Below are positions 42,516 to 55,000 of a stretch of DNA of 64,000 nt, one piece after another (the stretch's first letter is position 1; each line of letters starts with the position of its first letter). The translations under genes and the position numbers were made by a program. The notes beneath the pieces were generated by a model that was not told where the DNA came from, did no database searches, and saw nothing but the letters and a program-made list of their open reading frames with translations. The stretch covers positions 1,452,501-1,516,500 of the forward strand of contig WPIO01000041.1 of assembly GCA_009760855.2 (NCBI GenBank), given 5' to 3'. Source of the DNA: Cristatella mucedo (lineage: Eukaryota; Bryozoa; Phylactolaemata; Cristatellidae).

Positions 42516-43955
42516 ACGAATCAAATAGACCCACTAAGTCGCAAGTAGGTGCGTTTGTAATTTCTTTTAAATGTGGTCAAGTCAGGGGATGTCGTTGCGG
42601 TAGTCGGGAGTGAGCTCCATACTGAGAGTCATACAAACTAAATGCACGGTCTCCAAAGGATTTGAAGCTTGTACGAGTCATTGGTAAACAGTTTGATTCC
42701 GAAAGGCAGGTGGTACGATGCTTAGCCTTGTGGGGAAGTAGATCTGGTAGGTAGGCTGGAGCCAAAGAATTAAGGGACCTAAAAGTGAGTGACAAAACCC
42801 TGAAGTCAATCTGTTGCTTGATTGGGAGCCGGTGCAGGTCGGCGAGAAGTGGTGTGATGTGGCAACCGCGATGCTCACGACAGACACGCCTAGCTGCAGA
42901 GTTGTGCACCAGCTGTAAGCGTCTGATTGCACGTGCTAATAAGCCAGCAAGCAGTAAGTTACATAAGTCAAGACGGGATGTCAAAAATGCGTGGACCAAC
43001 TTAGATATGATATCCTTATCTAAGCAAGCCCAAATTTTAGCAATGTTGCAGAGTTGAAAGTACGCAGACTTGATTGTGAAGCTGATGTGGTCATCTAACG
43101 TTGGTCACGTCAGAACATGACACCTAGGTTTCGTGCAGATTCAACATGAGATATGCTGGCAGAGCCGATTTTGAGCGTCAGCCTTTCCAGATTTTGAATC
43201 ACACTTGGATTGCCCATAACTAGGAAGTTTGTTTTATCATCATTCAATTTAAAAAAAATTGCTGCCATCCATGTGCGGATGTCATTAATACATGCAGCAA
43301 GGAAGTTGAGAGAATTCGACGTGCTTGCAGGCTGGGAGCGATCAAAGCAAAGGTATAAATGAGTGTCATCCGCATGGAAACGAAAGCCTAGATCGTGCTT
43401 GGCTATAACTTTGGCAAGAAGGAGAGTCTCAACTGTGAAAAGAACCGGACCATGCACAGAGCCATGAGGGTACCCCATATTTCAGTGATACCTTGGATGA
43501 TTTTTGTCCATTCACATCAATACTCTGGAGTGTCCCACTGAGATAGGACCTGAACCATTGCAATGCAGCACTAGTGATGTCCAGGCGAGATGAGAGGTAC
43601 TCAAGAAGGACTTGGTGATCGATAGTATCAAAAGCTGCCGAAAGATCGAGCAAAACAAGCAGAGACACTCTACCCATGTCTGCATTCCTACTTAAGTCGT
43701 TGTACACCCACAGCAATGCTGACTCGGTGGAGTGATTAGCTCTAAAGCCAGACCGGAAGAGCAAGGTTTGAAGTTTCACTATTTGAGTTCAGCTGGTCTG
43801 CTACGACTTTTTCCAACTTTGATAGGAATGGGATAAGGGAGACTGGGCGGTAGTTGCTCAAGTTCTCTTGGTCTGGTATCGCTTTCTTGAGTAGTGGCCT
43901 GACTACAGCTTTCTTGAAAGGTGCTGAGATATGACCTGAGGCTAATGACAATAAT
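42516..43955 (-). mobile_element. LINE family L, RT to C-terminus
   Basis: Minus strand: VVRPLLKKAIPDQENLSNYR, SAAFDTIDHQVLLEYLSSRL, frame-shifted motif B, a FRFHADDTHLYL box (Tyr to His) and the C-terminal domain. It abuts the (ATT)n tail of the previous block and lacks its own 3' UTR, so the composite block appears joined at its 3' end. Inactive. Confidence 0.9.
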
Positions 43956-44017
43956 TATCAGTGGACATTAAGTAAAATCATCATGAAGGCGAAAACATAA
44001 GTAAAAATATAATATTC

Positions 44018-44019
<2 letters not shown>

Positions 44020-44079
<60 letters not shown>
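44020..44079. repeat. (TC)n microsatellite
   Basis: About 30 CT units, ~460 bp upstream of the SKP1-like start codon. Confidence 0.97.
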
Positions 44080-44084
<5 letters not shown>

Positions 44085-44536
44085 AGCCTTAATTTTAACG
44101 GATCAGATCAAGTACGTTACATGGAGCAGTCAAAGGTACGGCAGCTCAAATGCGAGGTTAGATCGCAACTAGCATGGGTTTTTGGCCGAGAGGAAGCTTT
44201 CACGAGAACCTGAGACAATAAAAAGCACCACAGGATCGTGGAGATTAATTGTCTAATGCTTGATTTTTAGTTTTCACATTCATAGTCTCATACACCTCAT
44301 ACAATTGCTTTATCTCCGGCGACAGAGCTACGTAGACGCGACGTAGTAATTAACACAGGGACAAATGGTACGTCTCTAGACTTCGTCATCACTGCTACAT
44401 GTTTGGACTTCGGAACGTATCCGGTGACAATCATTAGCACAATTATGCATTTGTATGCCTTTTCAGAATCTTTGACTTATCGGATGTTGTAACTATTCCA
44501 AAAGCTTTATTATACATTTTTCCGCTGACTTTTGTT
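44080..44536 (+). promoter_or_regulatory. 5' flank of SKP1-like gene
   Basis: Probable promoter/5' UTR by position only. An alternative acceptor (tgccttttcag, ~44466) would open the same frame ~24 codons further upstream, so an untranslated or longer first exon is possible. Confidence 0.3.
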
Positions 44537-44666
44537 ATGATATCAATAAGTACATCAGAGCATTTTATTACGACAGATTTTATTGTCATCAAGACTGTGA
44601 ACAACGAAATGTTCACAATTGACCAAAGGGTGATACGTCAATCGAGCTACTTGCGTGACGCTTTCG
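44537..44666 (+). CDS. SKP1-like: SKP1-like exon 1
   Basis: ATG ATA TCA opens the frame; donor G|GTAAGT in phase 1. It encodes MISISTSEHFITTDF and then the conserved BTB strand IVIKTVNNEMFTIDQRVIRQ. The start is the first in-frame ATG before the homology; an acceptor-like cgacag at 44571-44576 is a weaker alternative exon start. Confidence 0.75.
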
Positions 44667-47600
44667 GTAAGTCTATAGTGCGTCAATCGATTTCTTGAAG
44701 CTCAGTGCTTTCGAAATAGAACTTTCTTGCGGTTTAGTTAAGGCACGTCAAACTGGGTGCGGTACGCATTGTTTCTAAACATTGCCCCAAGCCTATCTCA
44801 ATAAGTTAACAACAAAATCTTCATAAATGTAGAGTTAATTTCCCAGCAGAAGTGTTTGGCCTAATTTCCAATGATAGCAAGGAAACTGACTGTAGCAAGG
44901 AGTAAATTATTGAGGCCATGTTAGAACAGAGTGTGTAAAACAACTTGTAGGCATCGATCTTTGGGATAACACCTCACCCGGAAGAACGCCATTGAGAGAT
45001 TGCTTTTTATGGGCTCGGGCGCGCTATGCGATTAGGGCGCGACGAAGAACGAAGAGCGAAGCCCCCACAAGCGAGCTGCTGTACTGACGACGACGGCTGT
45101 ATTGCGTTATGCACAGGCAACGCAAGCGTACGGGCTTACATACAGATGTAGTAGCCTTCGTAAGAGCTGCTCCGGTGCGCTCCCGGAGAGAAGAGAAGAG
45201 AAAGTAAGCGAGAAGAAGGGAGAGCGAGTGGACAGCAGGCATACAGGCCGACGCACAGGCAGAAAGTTCCTTCGCTGCAGGACTAGCGGGTCAGGTGACC
45301 ACAGCAGACCCGTTGCAATTAAATCCAGCTTAGTTAGCCGATACTGTCCTACCGGCGGCGGTGCCTAATGAGGTGGTACTTAGCACGCCGGGAGGAGTGG
45401 TGTGAGTCCGGCTGGGGCGGAACGGCATTGTGGGCGTGGCCACGCCAGCAGCTTCTCGAAGTTGCCCGTGCGAGATCTATAGGAGTCTGGACCCTTGCGA
45501 TTGCTCTAGGACAACTGTCTCAGCTCTAAATTAGATCTCCAGTTTCCTTTACTCTGCCAGATTCCTAATCTATAAGGGAATCTTCCTAAGAAATCAATCG
45601 TGACCTTCGTAAGCAATCATTTCATGCCCAGCGCTGTCTTCAGCCGACGGCTTCAGCTGCACTAGGTTGCGACATGAGAGCGCCAGCCTGAGCGAGCTCC
45701 AGCCTGAGCGAGCTCCAGCCTGAGCAAGCTCCAGCCTGAGCCAGCTCCAGCCTGAGCGAGCGACGCTCGCTGTCGGTCTGCTAATTAGCCGGCGCGCTGA
45801 AAGAAGGGACGGAACGTAGGACGAGCGAGCGCGACACTCGGAAGCGGCAAGGCGCACTAGACACCCACCGTTACATGTGACCCTAGACGAGCGACCGCGA
45901 AGTTGAAGCGAGCTCAACTTGGCTTCTAAATCCAGCTGTCCTCGACACACCTCTTGGCTGGCTCTATCGAAGAATGCAGGAGACGTATTTGGGAATCTGA
46001 TCGTCGCATACATGTGGTATTAGGAAAGATAGCCCGAGCATCGTGTGGCCATGGCAGCTCTATTACCGGCAAAGTATTTCCGATGGGTCGTTGGCAAGGA
46101 GCCTGTCTGGAAATACCTTGACCGACAGAGTAACTAGTTCTTTTTTGCATGTAAATGCTTTTTAAAATAATTTGTTTCCGGAAGCAACAGTATTTTTGGG
46201 GCTCCTGCTCTAGTCTTAGTCCAATTCGATTGGACTGAAGTATGTGAATGCAGTAGAGTGTTAATTCTTGATAGCCAAATCTCGTGTAATCTTCCAAATT
46301 AGTTTTTCGTTTCTTCATTATTGGATTTTTTTCATGTGGATAAGTCTATAACGTAAAAATAAAGCAAGTTAATGATATGCTCTCTATTTCAGGTACTGGT
46401 ATACAGACTCCGATAGAAGTACCCGTTCATAGTTGGACAATGGGATTCGTAATAGAATTTTTGGAATACTATAAGGTGAGTATTAAGGATCAAAATATTA
46501 ACGAATTCAGAGCTTCAATGCTTGTGTTATCGTGAAATTCAAATTAAACGATGCAGGTTTCACCTAGACGGCAGCCATTATTCAGGGCTGATCCTCGAGC
46601 CCTGTCTAACTAATCTTGTGAAAAAACATTTAGCACACCGATATGGGAACTAAAATTATGCTGATCTGGGAAAAAACAGCAGCGGCAGACTCAAAAAGTT
46701 ATGCTGCTTTGAGAACAATAGATATTATTATCACACAGCAAATATTTTGACTCATAAACCACGAAGCTTGGCCTGCATGGCTGATGTATCGACGTATAGC
46801 TAACCTTTTGAACGACGCGGTACAGCGGTTGCAGGCTATGGGATTACACTCGGTTAGATCCAGTTGGCTAACTTGTCTCGCTAAATGAGCGACAATGAAC
46901 GGGCGGTCAATTTCAGTGTATTAGCGGGTAAATATAATGAGATAAGGAAGTCGCTACGTTATCGGTAATGAGGGCGCCGGTGCGTATAGGCGGCAAAACA
47001 TGTTCGTCGAGCGGAATGTGGAAATTCACTTGAATTCGGAAGCAAGGAGTTCGCAAAGGTTGTAGGAAAAATTGTTAAATGTTACACGCCGCTATTACTA
47101 TCTCATTCCTTGCCCTCCAAGCAAATGTTTTATTTGTTCTAAATGGTCCGTGTGACGAAAACGAGTGGATAATATGAACCAGTAGCCTTCTCCCGGTGAA
47201 TTCCTATGGACTTTAGCCTTATAGACCAAGAAAGATACTTTTTTTGCTTCAACATGCTTTCTAAGCTTGACACCGTACATGTCAATAAGCATTGTGATTG
47301 ATTTCCTTCCATAAAGTTTCAAAGCGCCTTGATTGAGATTTGGCACTATCAGAGTGAATTTAGAACAACCTTTTGCCATTCTATTATGCTTGTTGCCCTT
47401 GAGCAAGCAACTATTAACCATCCGATCGTGCTTCCTTTGCAGAAAATGTAAAGTGTGTAGAAAGAGATTGAGTTATCTGAGGGCGCCATGTCAAATGCAA
47501 TAATAATAATAATAATAATAATAATGCACTTGATACACCTCCCTTAGAGAACTCAATCTCTTTCTAGGTGCTTTACATTTGCTAATGATAGTTAGTATTA

Positions 47601-49011
47601 TTTTTAATAAATGCACCTCATATTAATAAATATTGTTGTTATGGTGGCATGAACATTCACGCAATATTAGATATTCAGGTAATATACGATCAGGTAAATT
47701 TATTTAAAAGTGCTGTGTGAAGGCAGCTTTTTAATAAGTGATCTAAGAAACTGGAAGAGTCGGGTGAAAAATCCAGTCATGTCAGGCAGGGTATACCAAA
47801 TGTTTTTGAAATCGGTTGCTTGGTGTTTACAAAATAGTCTGAAGTTCGATGAAACCAAGGAAACTTTGATGGTTTTCAAGTATCTAGCCCATACAAACCA
47901 TGCGGTAGGTGACCGTCAAAACATGTGCCCATTTATGCCATAAGCACCTTTCTTTCATTGAGGGCCGTCTCGCTGCGTCTCTTCTACCGTACGCGCCATA
48001 TTATTCGTGCTGATATGCTAGTTCACTTGACCGGTAGCACCTTTCATAATAACCTTTGGCGAGACTGGACCACTGCAGAAATTCCCGTAGCAAGGACGTT
48101 TTAAAGAAGGGATCACACCTTGGCCTTGAGTGGGCTGGACAGGATTTTGCCAGAAGTGTGACGCAATGCTGCTTACTTTTCTGTCCCGATAGCTTATCGA
48201 GCCAAGACCAGATGGGGATTTCTTCCTTCAAATGTGCCGGTGCAAAATTTTCTTGAAACGACTGATTGGTTGGGTGCCTGTTATTTTATAGATGCAATAG
48301 CTCTTTTTTAGCTACGTTATGAGGAAAGAATATTAATCGGTGAATGGTAGGGCTCGAAGTATTCTCAATTAACATGTGTGAACAGCATCTTCAACCGGAA
48401 GCGGTGACTGTAACGGATCGGCCTGCTGGAAAAAACCCAGCGGAATCTGGCCGCAGAGCGCAGGGCGTGGAGTAATCGTGAATGCTTCGGCTGAATGCCA
48501 AGATCCCTGCGAAACCAACACTGTGAACAGTAACTCGGCTTGTGCCCTCGAAGACGCATGCATAGCCTGCCTTCGCAACTGGTAGGCAGCAAACTTTCCC
48601 AAATTGCATGATTAAACCAACGTAGCTGCTTTTCGCAAACCAATTGCTGCTCGAAAGCTGACGAGTTCAACCTCCAAGTTGGTTCGGCTTGGCCTATTTT
48701 GAGTGGTGTCTGGACGCACTCTAGGTGTCCTGCTACAAAGTGATCTTTAGCTAGATGACCACCCTAGCTTTGCACTAAAGTTAGGCCAGTGTTCAGATGC
48801 ATAACATTGCAAACATTCGGCCGCGCATGTACAGGAATACGACAGCCAAGCTGAGCAATGCATCTGTGATACCAAAGCATTATATTAGTAATGACCTCGG
48901 CAGCTCAGCTGCTCGATGGTCTGACGGCCAGCACAAATAGGGATGTCACAATTTGTGCAAACGTCGGCAGTAAGCATTTCCTAGTGAAAGCTGGAACCGC
49001 CGTATTATATG

Positions 49012-49059
<48 letters not shown>

Positions 49060-52000
49060 ATTATTTTTGACTAGTATTTATACATTAGCCGGTGGTACCC
49101 TGTCCTGCGAGGGTCGAGCGTGCTACACGGACCTCCCGGTTCAGCAACAGGGACCACACGGCTTCCGAGCTGGTAATCGGAGACGAAGTTCGCCTTAAAG
49201 CCATCCTTTCCGAGCGTGGAATGTCGAGTTCGGCCAGGTAAGCTTCATGGTTTAGCCACCAGCTGCCGAGAGCCCCGACCGCAAAGGGCTTCACCACTGC
49301 CGACCGGCAGCCAGTGGTCAGGAAAGACCGGGCAACGGCTGCATATTTGTCGTTATTGTTCCGGGCCGTCACAATCAGAGCATCCTCGCTGCTGTCGAAT
49401 GGCACCGTCACATTTACAATTACTAGATCAGTGCCGTTGTCAATGACCAGGTCCGGCTTGAGAGCCAGACCGCCGGCACGCGGGAGGGCGCGGCCTGCCG
49501 ACGTGCAGTTGAGCGCAGTGGCCGGAAGAGCTCCGATTATGCGGCCCAGAACCAGGTTGTGTGGGGCCGTGATTTCGTGCAGCATCGGCCGGCAGTGGCT
49601 CAGCACGTAGCAAACGTCTCTGCCTTCGTGCGGCATAGGCGGCAGCTGGTAACCTTCTCAGGGTGTGCCCGACTCCTGGCGGCAGCCACTGGCAGCACGT
49701 CCAGGCGCGCTCGGTGCACGAACCGCAAAGCCCGGGACGACAGGCCAAGACCGTGGTCAAGAGGTGACTGTGGGTGGCGAATCTGTCCGTGGCCAGGCAG
49801 CGGCTGACCCTGCCCTGAGCAGGCTGTGCCGCCCGAGCACGGCCTTCCACGAGCCTGGCGAACTCTCGCAGCTTCGTGACGACTACTCGTGGCACGACCC
49901 AGTGCTCGATGCCGTCAGGGTCGGTGGACACAGCCAGAACTTCAGGGCGAACAGCCAGAACTCCGTCAGCGAGAGGCGACAGGAGAGCCGCTTGAGGCAC
50001 TTACACGCGTCCGACCGTAGCGAAATCGGGCCAGCCCAGTTGCCAGGACCGAAGGCTGCTGGGCTCGAGTATCGCGAACACTCCTCATCAGACGATGGGG
50101 TGCCATTCAGGCTGGCGACTGCCCGGTCGAGTCTGTGACTGGCGACTTGACGGACGCACGCATCGGGCGGGCACAGCATGCGACAGGCTTGCGCAGCTCG
50201 TAGGATGGAGGCGTTCGTCCCGAAGCGGATCAAGCCAAACCTGCCCACAGAGCGAGGCGCAAACGGGAAATACACCGATGCCAAGTTAAGCAGACTGCAC
50301 GCGAAGCGATAGTTCATACTCCACATAGCTCCATCAGAGCCGTTTCGGCTGGTTGCTGAGCGGCCTTAGGCACAAGCCGCGCCCGCCCGACAAAGGTAGT
50401 CGAGCCGTGGCAGGAGGAAACTCCGAGAGGCGTCAACGGGCTAGAAGGTTGGCCTGAAGCAGGTTAATGATGTGCGTGTGTGTGTGTGTGTGTGTGCGTG
50501 TATCACGACTAGCCGGCCTTTGACTCTGGCTTTAAATCAAGCAGCGCATCGACTTGAAGGTTCTGTCACTTGTCCGTTCTCTTCCTGCTCCGGCCTAAGT
50601 ATCTGAAATACTTCCCAGTCGTGCTTCTCCTCGTGAACCATCCGCTGTGCCTTTAACCCTTGATCTCAAATCCTTTAAAGAGAGTGCTTGCTGTTCGTGC
50701 GGCCTTGAAGAATGGAATCTACCAACGACTGACAGCTCGACGTCGCCTGGTGCGACAGGATTCGAAAAAAGCTGCAAATCCACTTTTTCCCAGCAGTATT
50801 TGCTCAATCCGTTTTAACTATATGCTTGTGCGTGCTATTGCTCTCTAATTTATTTGAAGAGTTTTCTTTCCAAACAAATGTAAAATGCATTGGGAGAGAT
50901 TTAGTTCTCTTTGCGGTGCAATAGGACTTCTTTATTGTTTTTGCTATCATTGTCACGCTCCTAATATCCGTAGGCCGTGCACTGAAGCTTTAATTGCGAG
51001 CCTCCCTGACATCCTTTTTAGCTCTTGCCTGAAGCCTGAGGCCTCCTGTGGATGCAGAACGTGAAGTCACGATTGTTCTCATAACCCTCAGGAGATCTCC
51101 TTATTCATCCTAACAGCGAAATTAGTGAAGCCTCTTACAGAAATTGTGGCCATTTCTTGATGGAAAACCAGACACGACGTCGAAGCCTAGGCGCGCCGAT
51201 AGAGAAGACTCGACCGCGTTGCGAAAAATTGGTTCGGGCACCTTTTCGGAGAGCTTGAAGTTTCAAGTTGAAGGCGTGTTTTCAGAAGCTACTTGGAAAT
51301 CCGTTTATAAACTAGCCTTTATGTAAAGGTGCTAGCTAAGCCTTCGTGCTCAGGTAGGGTTGACCGGCAGAGTAATTTAGCCCAATCTTAAAAGCAAATT
51401 GGAATGCCCGATACGGAAGTAGAAGACTCCATGGAAGAAACGCTTCTTTCGAGATCTTTAATAGTTGCCAACAATTTGAGTACCTTCCTTTAAGAGATTT
51501 ATTGAGTGTGAATCTGCATATGAAAGGCGCTTCTCCCAGCAGCACCTTGTAGACATGTCTAGAGAGAATTTGCAAAACCGTGACCAATTTCAGCATATGT
51601 AAGGGCGCCAACGACGATTCGCCTGGACGGAGCGAATTCACTAGGTACCCGTGAATATGAAGCTTCTTTGAATTTCTTAAATTCGTGGGGCGCCTTGATA
51701 TCGGTCAACTCGGGGGGCTTAGACTTGGCGACTCAGCGAACTCAAGACTTTAGGAGCATGTAAACTGAAGCTGCGAAAAGTTCAAAAGGTTTGAGATTAG
51801 TTAAGAGACAATGATGACTGACCCGGAGTCAGGGGAACGGCTGGTGCGATGCGAAGCCTTATTTAAAAAGTATTTTAGAGCCTACGTGAAAGTTCAGAGG
51901 TCAGAGGCTATGTAAAAGAACGAGGCACGAAAGGAGTGAGCTGAAGGTACTTGGAAGTCGACGTATTGCTTGGCGGGTTAAGGTTAAAGGTCACCTAGAA

Positions 52001-55000
52001 GTGGTTAATGGAGCAGTTGTGACGTTCTCGACAGACAAGCCTAAATGCCAAGTTTCGAACCAGCTGTAGACGCATTACTGGTCAGACAAGAATGCCAGAA
52101 AGTAGCAAGCTACGGAAGTCTAGACGTAGCTCCCGGAATAGCATGGACCACCTGAACTGTGGTATCATTTTCTAATAAAGCCCGAACTTTTGCTACGTTG
52201 CATAGCCGGCAGGGAGTCGATTTGACTGTGGAGCTGGGGTGGTCGAATAATGAAACGTCATTTCATAACAGGACACTCAACAGTCCACACTGGCCGAGCC
52301 CGCATCGAGAGTTGGCCTGTGCAGCTACTGGGTTACACTAGGTGTGTTCATAGCTCGTGGTAAGTTGGTCTTCCCTCATTCAATTTGTGAAAGTGCTACC
52401 ATTCGAGTGTACATGACAGTAATACATGCAGCAAGAGAGTTGAGAGAGTTTGAGTTGCTTAAAGGCAGGCAGGGATCGAGGCACCGCCGGTATAGCTGCT
52501 GCTGGTCATCTGCATACAACTGAAAACCTAGACTGTACTCGTGACACTCTCAGAAGATGACAATCTCTCTGAAAACTGGTGAGCCCTGGTGGCCCACTGG
52601 GTAAGGCGGTTGCTTTTCACAACCTCGGGACCAAGGTCGTGGGTTCAAATTCTTCGGTGGGCGATCTTTTGTTGCCGCTGCAAGCGGTGGTAATATCCAT
52701 TAAGGCTCTTCTGTTGCTATACAAAAGAGGATGTTAATTCAGCTAGTATTTTTGATTTTTGCTTACCATGTGATAATTTAAGTACATGCTACTACTAGCC
52801 ACGGGTCGTGCAGGCGCTAGTTTGTCAGTTAGCTATAGATCTAAGTGTAGGAGCCGGATGCAAGGGCTAGTATGTGAGTGGCCCCACGGTGGTAGCATGC
52901 ATGAGCAGGCTACAGGTGTTAATAAAACTGCTGTATAAAACTAACTCATGACGATTGAGTGCCAAATGGGCAACAGCGCCCGGTAGGATTTTTAGGTCGC
53001 CCCTCTAAAAATAAGCGGTCCTGGTAAACCCTCCGAAGAAACACGAATAAACTTTTTGAAGCCATGTGATCGCATGGACACCTAAAAGCCTTGAGGACTC
53101 GGCGTCCCTCCAACAGAAGCCCGGTAGCCGCCTTGGCAGGAGAGAGGTGAGCGCCACTTTCAGGTCTCCTTCCTCAAAGAGGCCATAGCTCTCCGGCCTG
53201 CGGAGCCTGACTTTATTTACGCTTGCAAAGCAAGTGGGCAGGACTTTATTTAACCCGTAGCGTCAAGTCGCGCTTGCCGCCGGTTGCTTTTATCGTCTGT
53301 CTCGCAGGCGGGAATCCGGGCGTTAGTACTGCGACCGCCCGTCTTGCTCGCTAAAAAAGTATGGCCGCCTAATCGCGTAGCGATCGGGCTTCCGACAAAC
53401 ATACGCCTCGACGCCGATGTGGTGTGAAGCTTACTTGTTCCTGGCGAGTGTTGCAAAACCAGTTATTGAGCCGCTTACCAGCCGGTGCTGCTTAGAGAGC
53501 AGTGGAGGAAAGGTTTATCTCTGCTCCTGGTTGACTCGAAGTTACGATGGAGATTTTAACCGAGCCTTAATCTGCAGCCATAGCCCATGGTGAGCCGTGA
53601 TGACACACTAGGTTGTGAACGTCGTCGCGATGTATTTGGAGAGATTCCATGGAGTGCACTTCGGGAATTGACCGACGGTGGCCAAGTGTTGGGGAGGCAT
53701 TACCCAGAGGCAAGCGCTCATGAGGTTTCCTCCAATAGATTCAGTTGTATATTGCCTTTTTCAATTATTGCCTCTATGACTTCTGAGGAGAGTTAAGGGG
53801 GTGTCCAGGGCTGTAACATTTCAGTGCCCCTTCCTATCAGCTTCACATTAGAGAGATCAGGCAGTGCACAATAAAACTCTGGCTGAAAGTGGCCAGAATA
53901 TTTGCCATCTAAAAATATCAGCTTTAAAAGCATCCGCGTTTTTAAAAAAGACCCACGCGGGCACATATACTTACATATATATCTATATATATGTGTGTTC
54001 GCGTGTGTTTGTGTGTGTCTGTGTGCACGCGCGTGCGTATGTGTGTGTGTCTACATAGCCCTCCTGCAACAGCATATTTTAAACCACGTAGGCAGCTGAC
54101 AATGGATTATAAATTTTGGGCACGATACCTGAGATACATTATTAATACTAATAGTAATACACTTGATAAAGCGCCCTAAAATAACTCCATCTCTTTCTAT
54201 GTGCTTTACATTTGCTGCAAAGGAAACATGATCGAGTAGTGAATGGTATCATCCTTGATAAACAACATGAATAACATGGTTAGGGGTGACACGCGCAGGG
54301 TCAGCATGCAAGGGTGGTTAGTGGCAACATGCAAGAGTGTCAGCACGCATAAGCACATGAAGGCAGTCTGCGTACTTTCAACTATGTAACACTGCTAAAA
54401 CTTGGGCTTGTTTAGATAAGGATACATATCTGGGTTGGTCCACGCATTTTTGGCATCCCGTCTTGACTTGTGTAACTCACTGCTTGCTCGCTTACTAGCA
54501 CGTGCAATCAGACGCTTACAGCTGGTGCAGGACTCTGCAGCTAGGCTTGTCTGTCGTGAGCGTCGCAGTTGCCACATTACACCACTTCTCGCCGACCGGC
54601 ACTGGCTACCAGTCAAGCAACAGATTGACTTCAGGGTTTAGTCACTCACTTTTAGGTCCCTTCATTCTATGGCTCCAGCCTATCTGTCAGATATACTACC
54701 CCATCAGGCCAAGCATCGTACCACCCGCTTTTCGGAATCCAACAGTCTACAGATACCTCGTACAAACCTTAGGTCCTTTGGAGACCGTGCATTTAGTTCG
54801 TATGCTCCCAAAGCCTGGAACTCCCTCCCGACCTGCGTCAGAACATCCCCTGACCTGACCACATTTAAAAGGAACTTGAAAACACACCTATTTAGGACAG
54901 CATTTAGTGGGTCCCTGTGATTCGTCCTTGATGTGCTTATGCGCGCTGACACTGTGCATGCTGCCACTAACTACATTTGCATGCTGACCCTGTGCATGTC

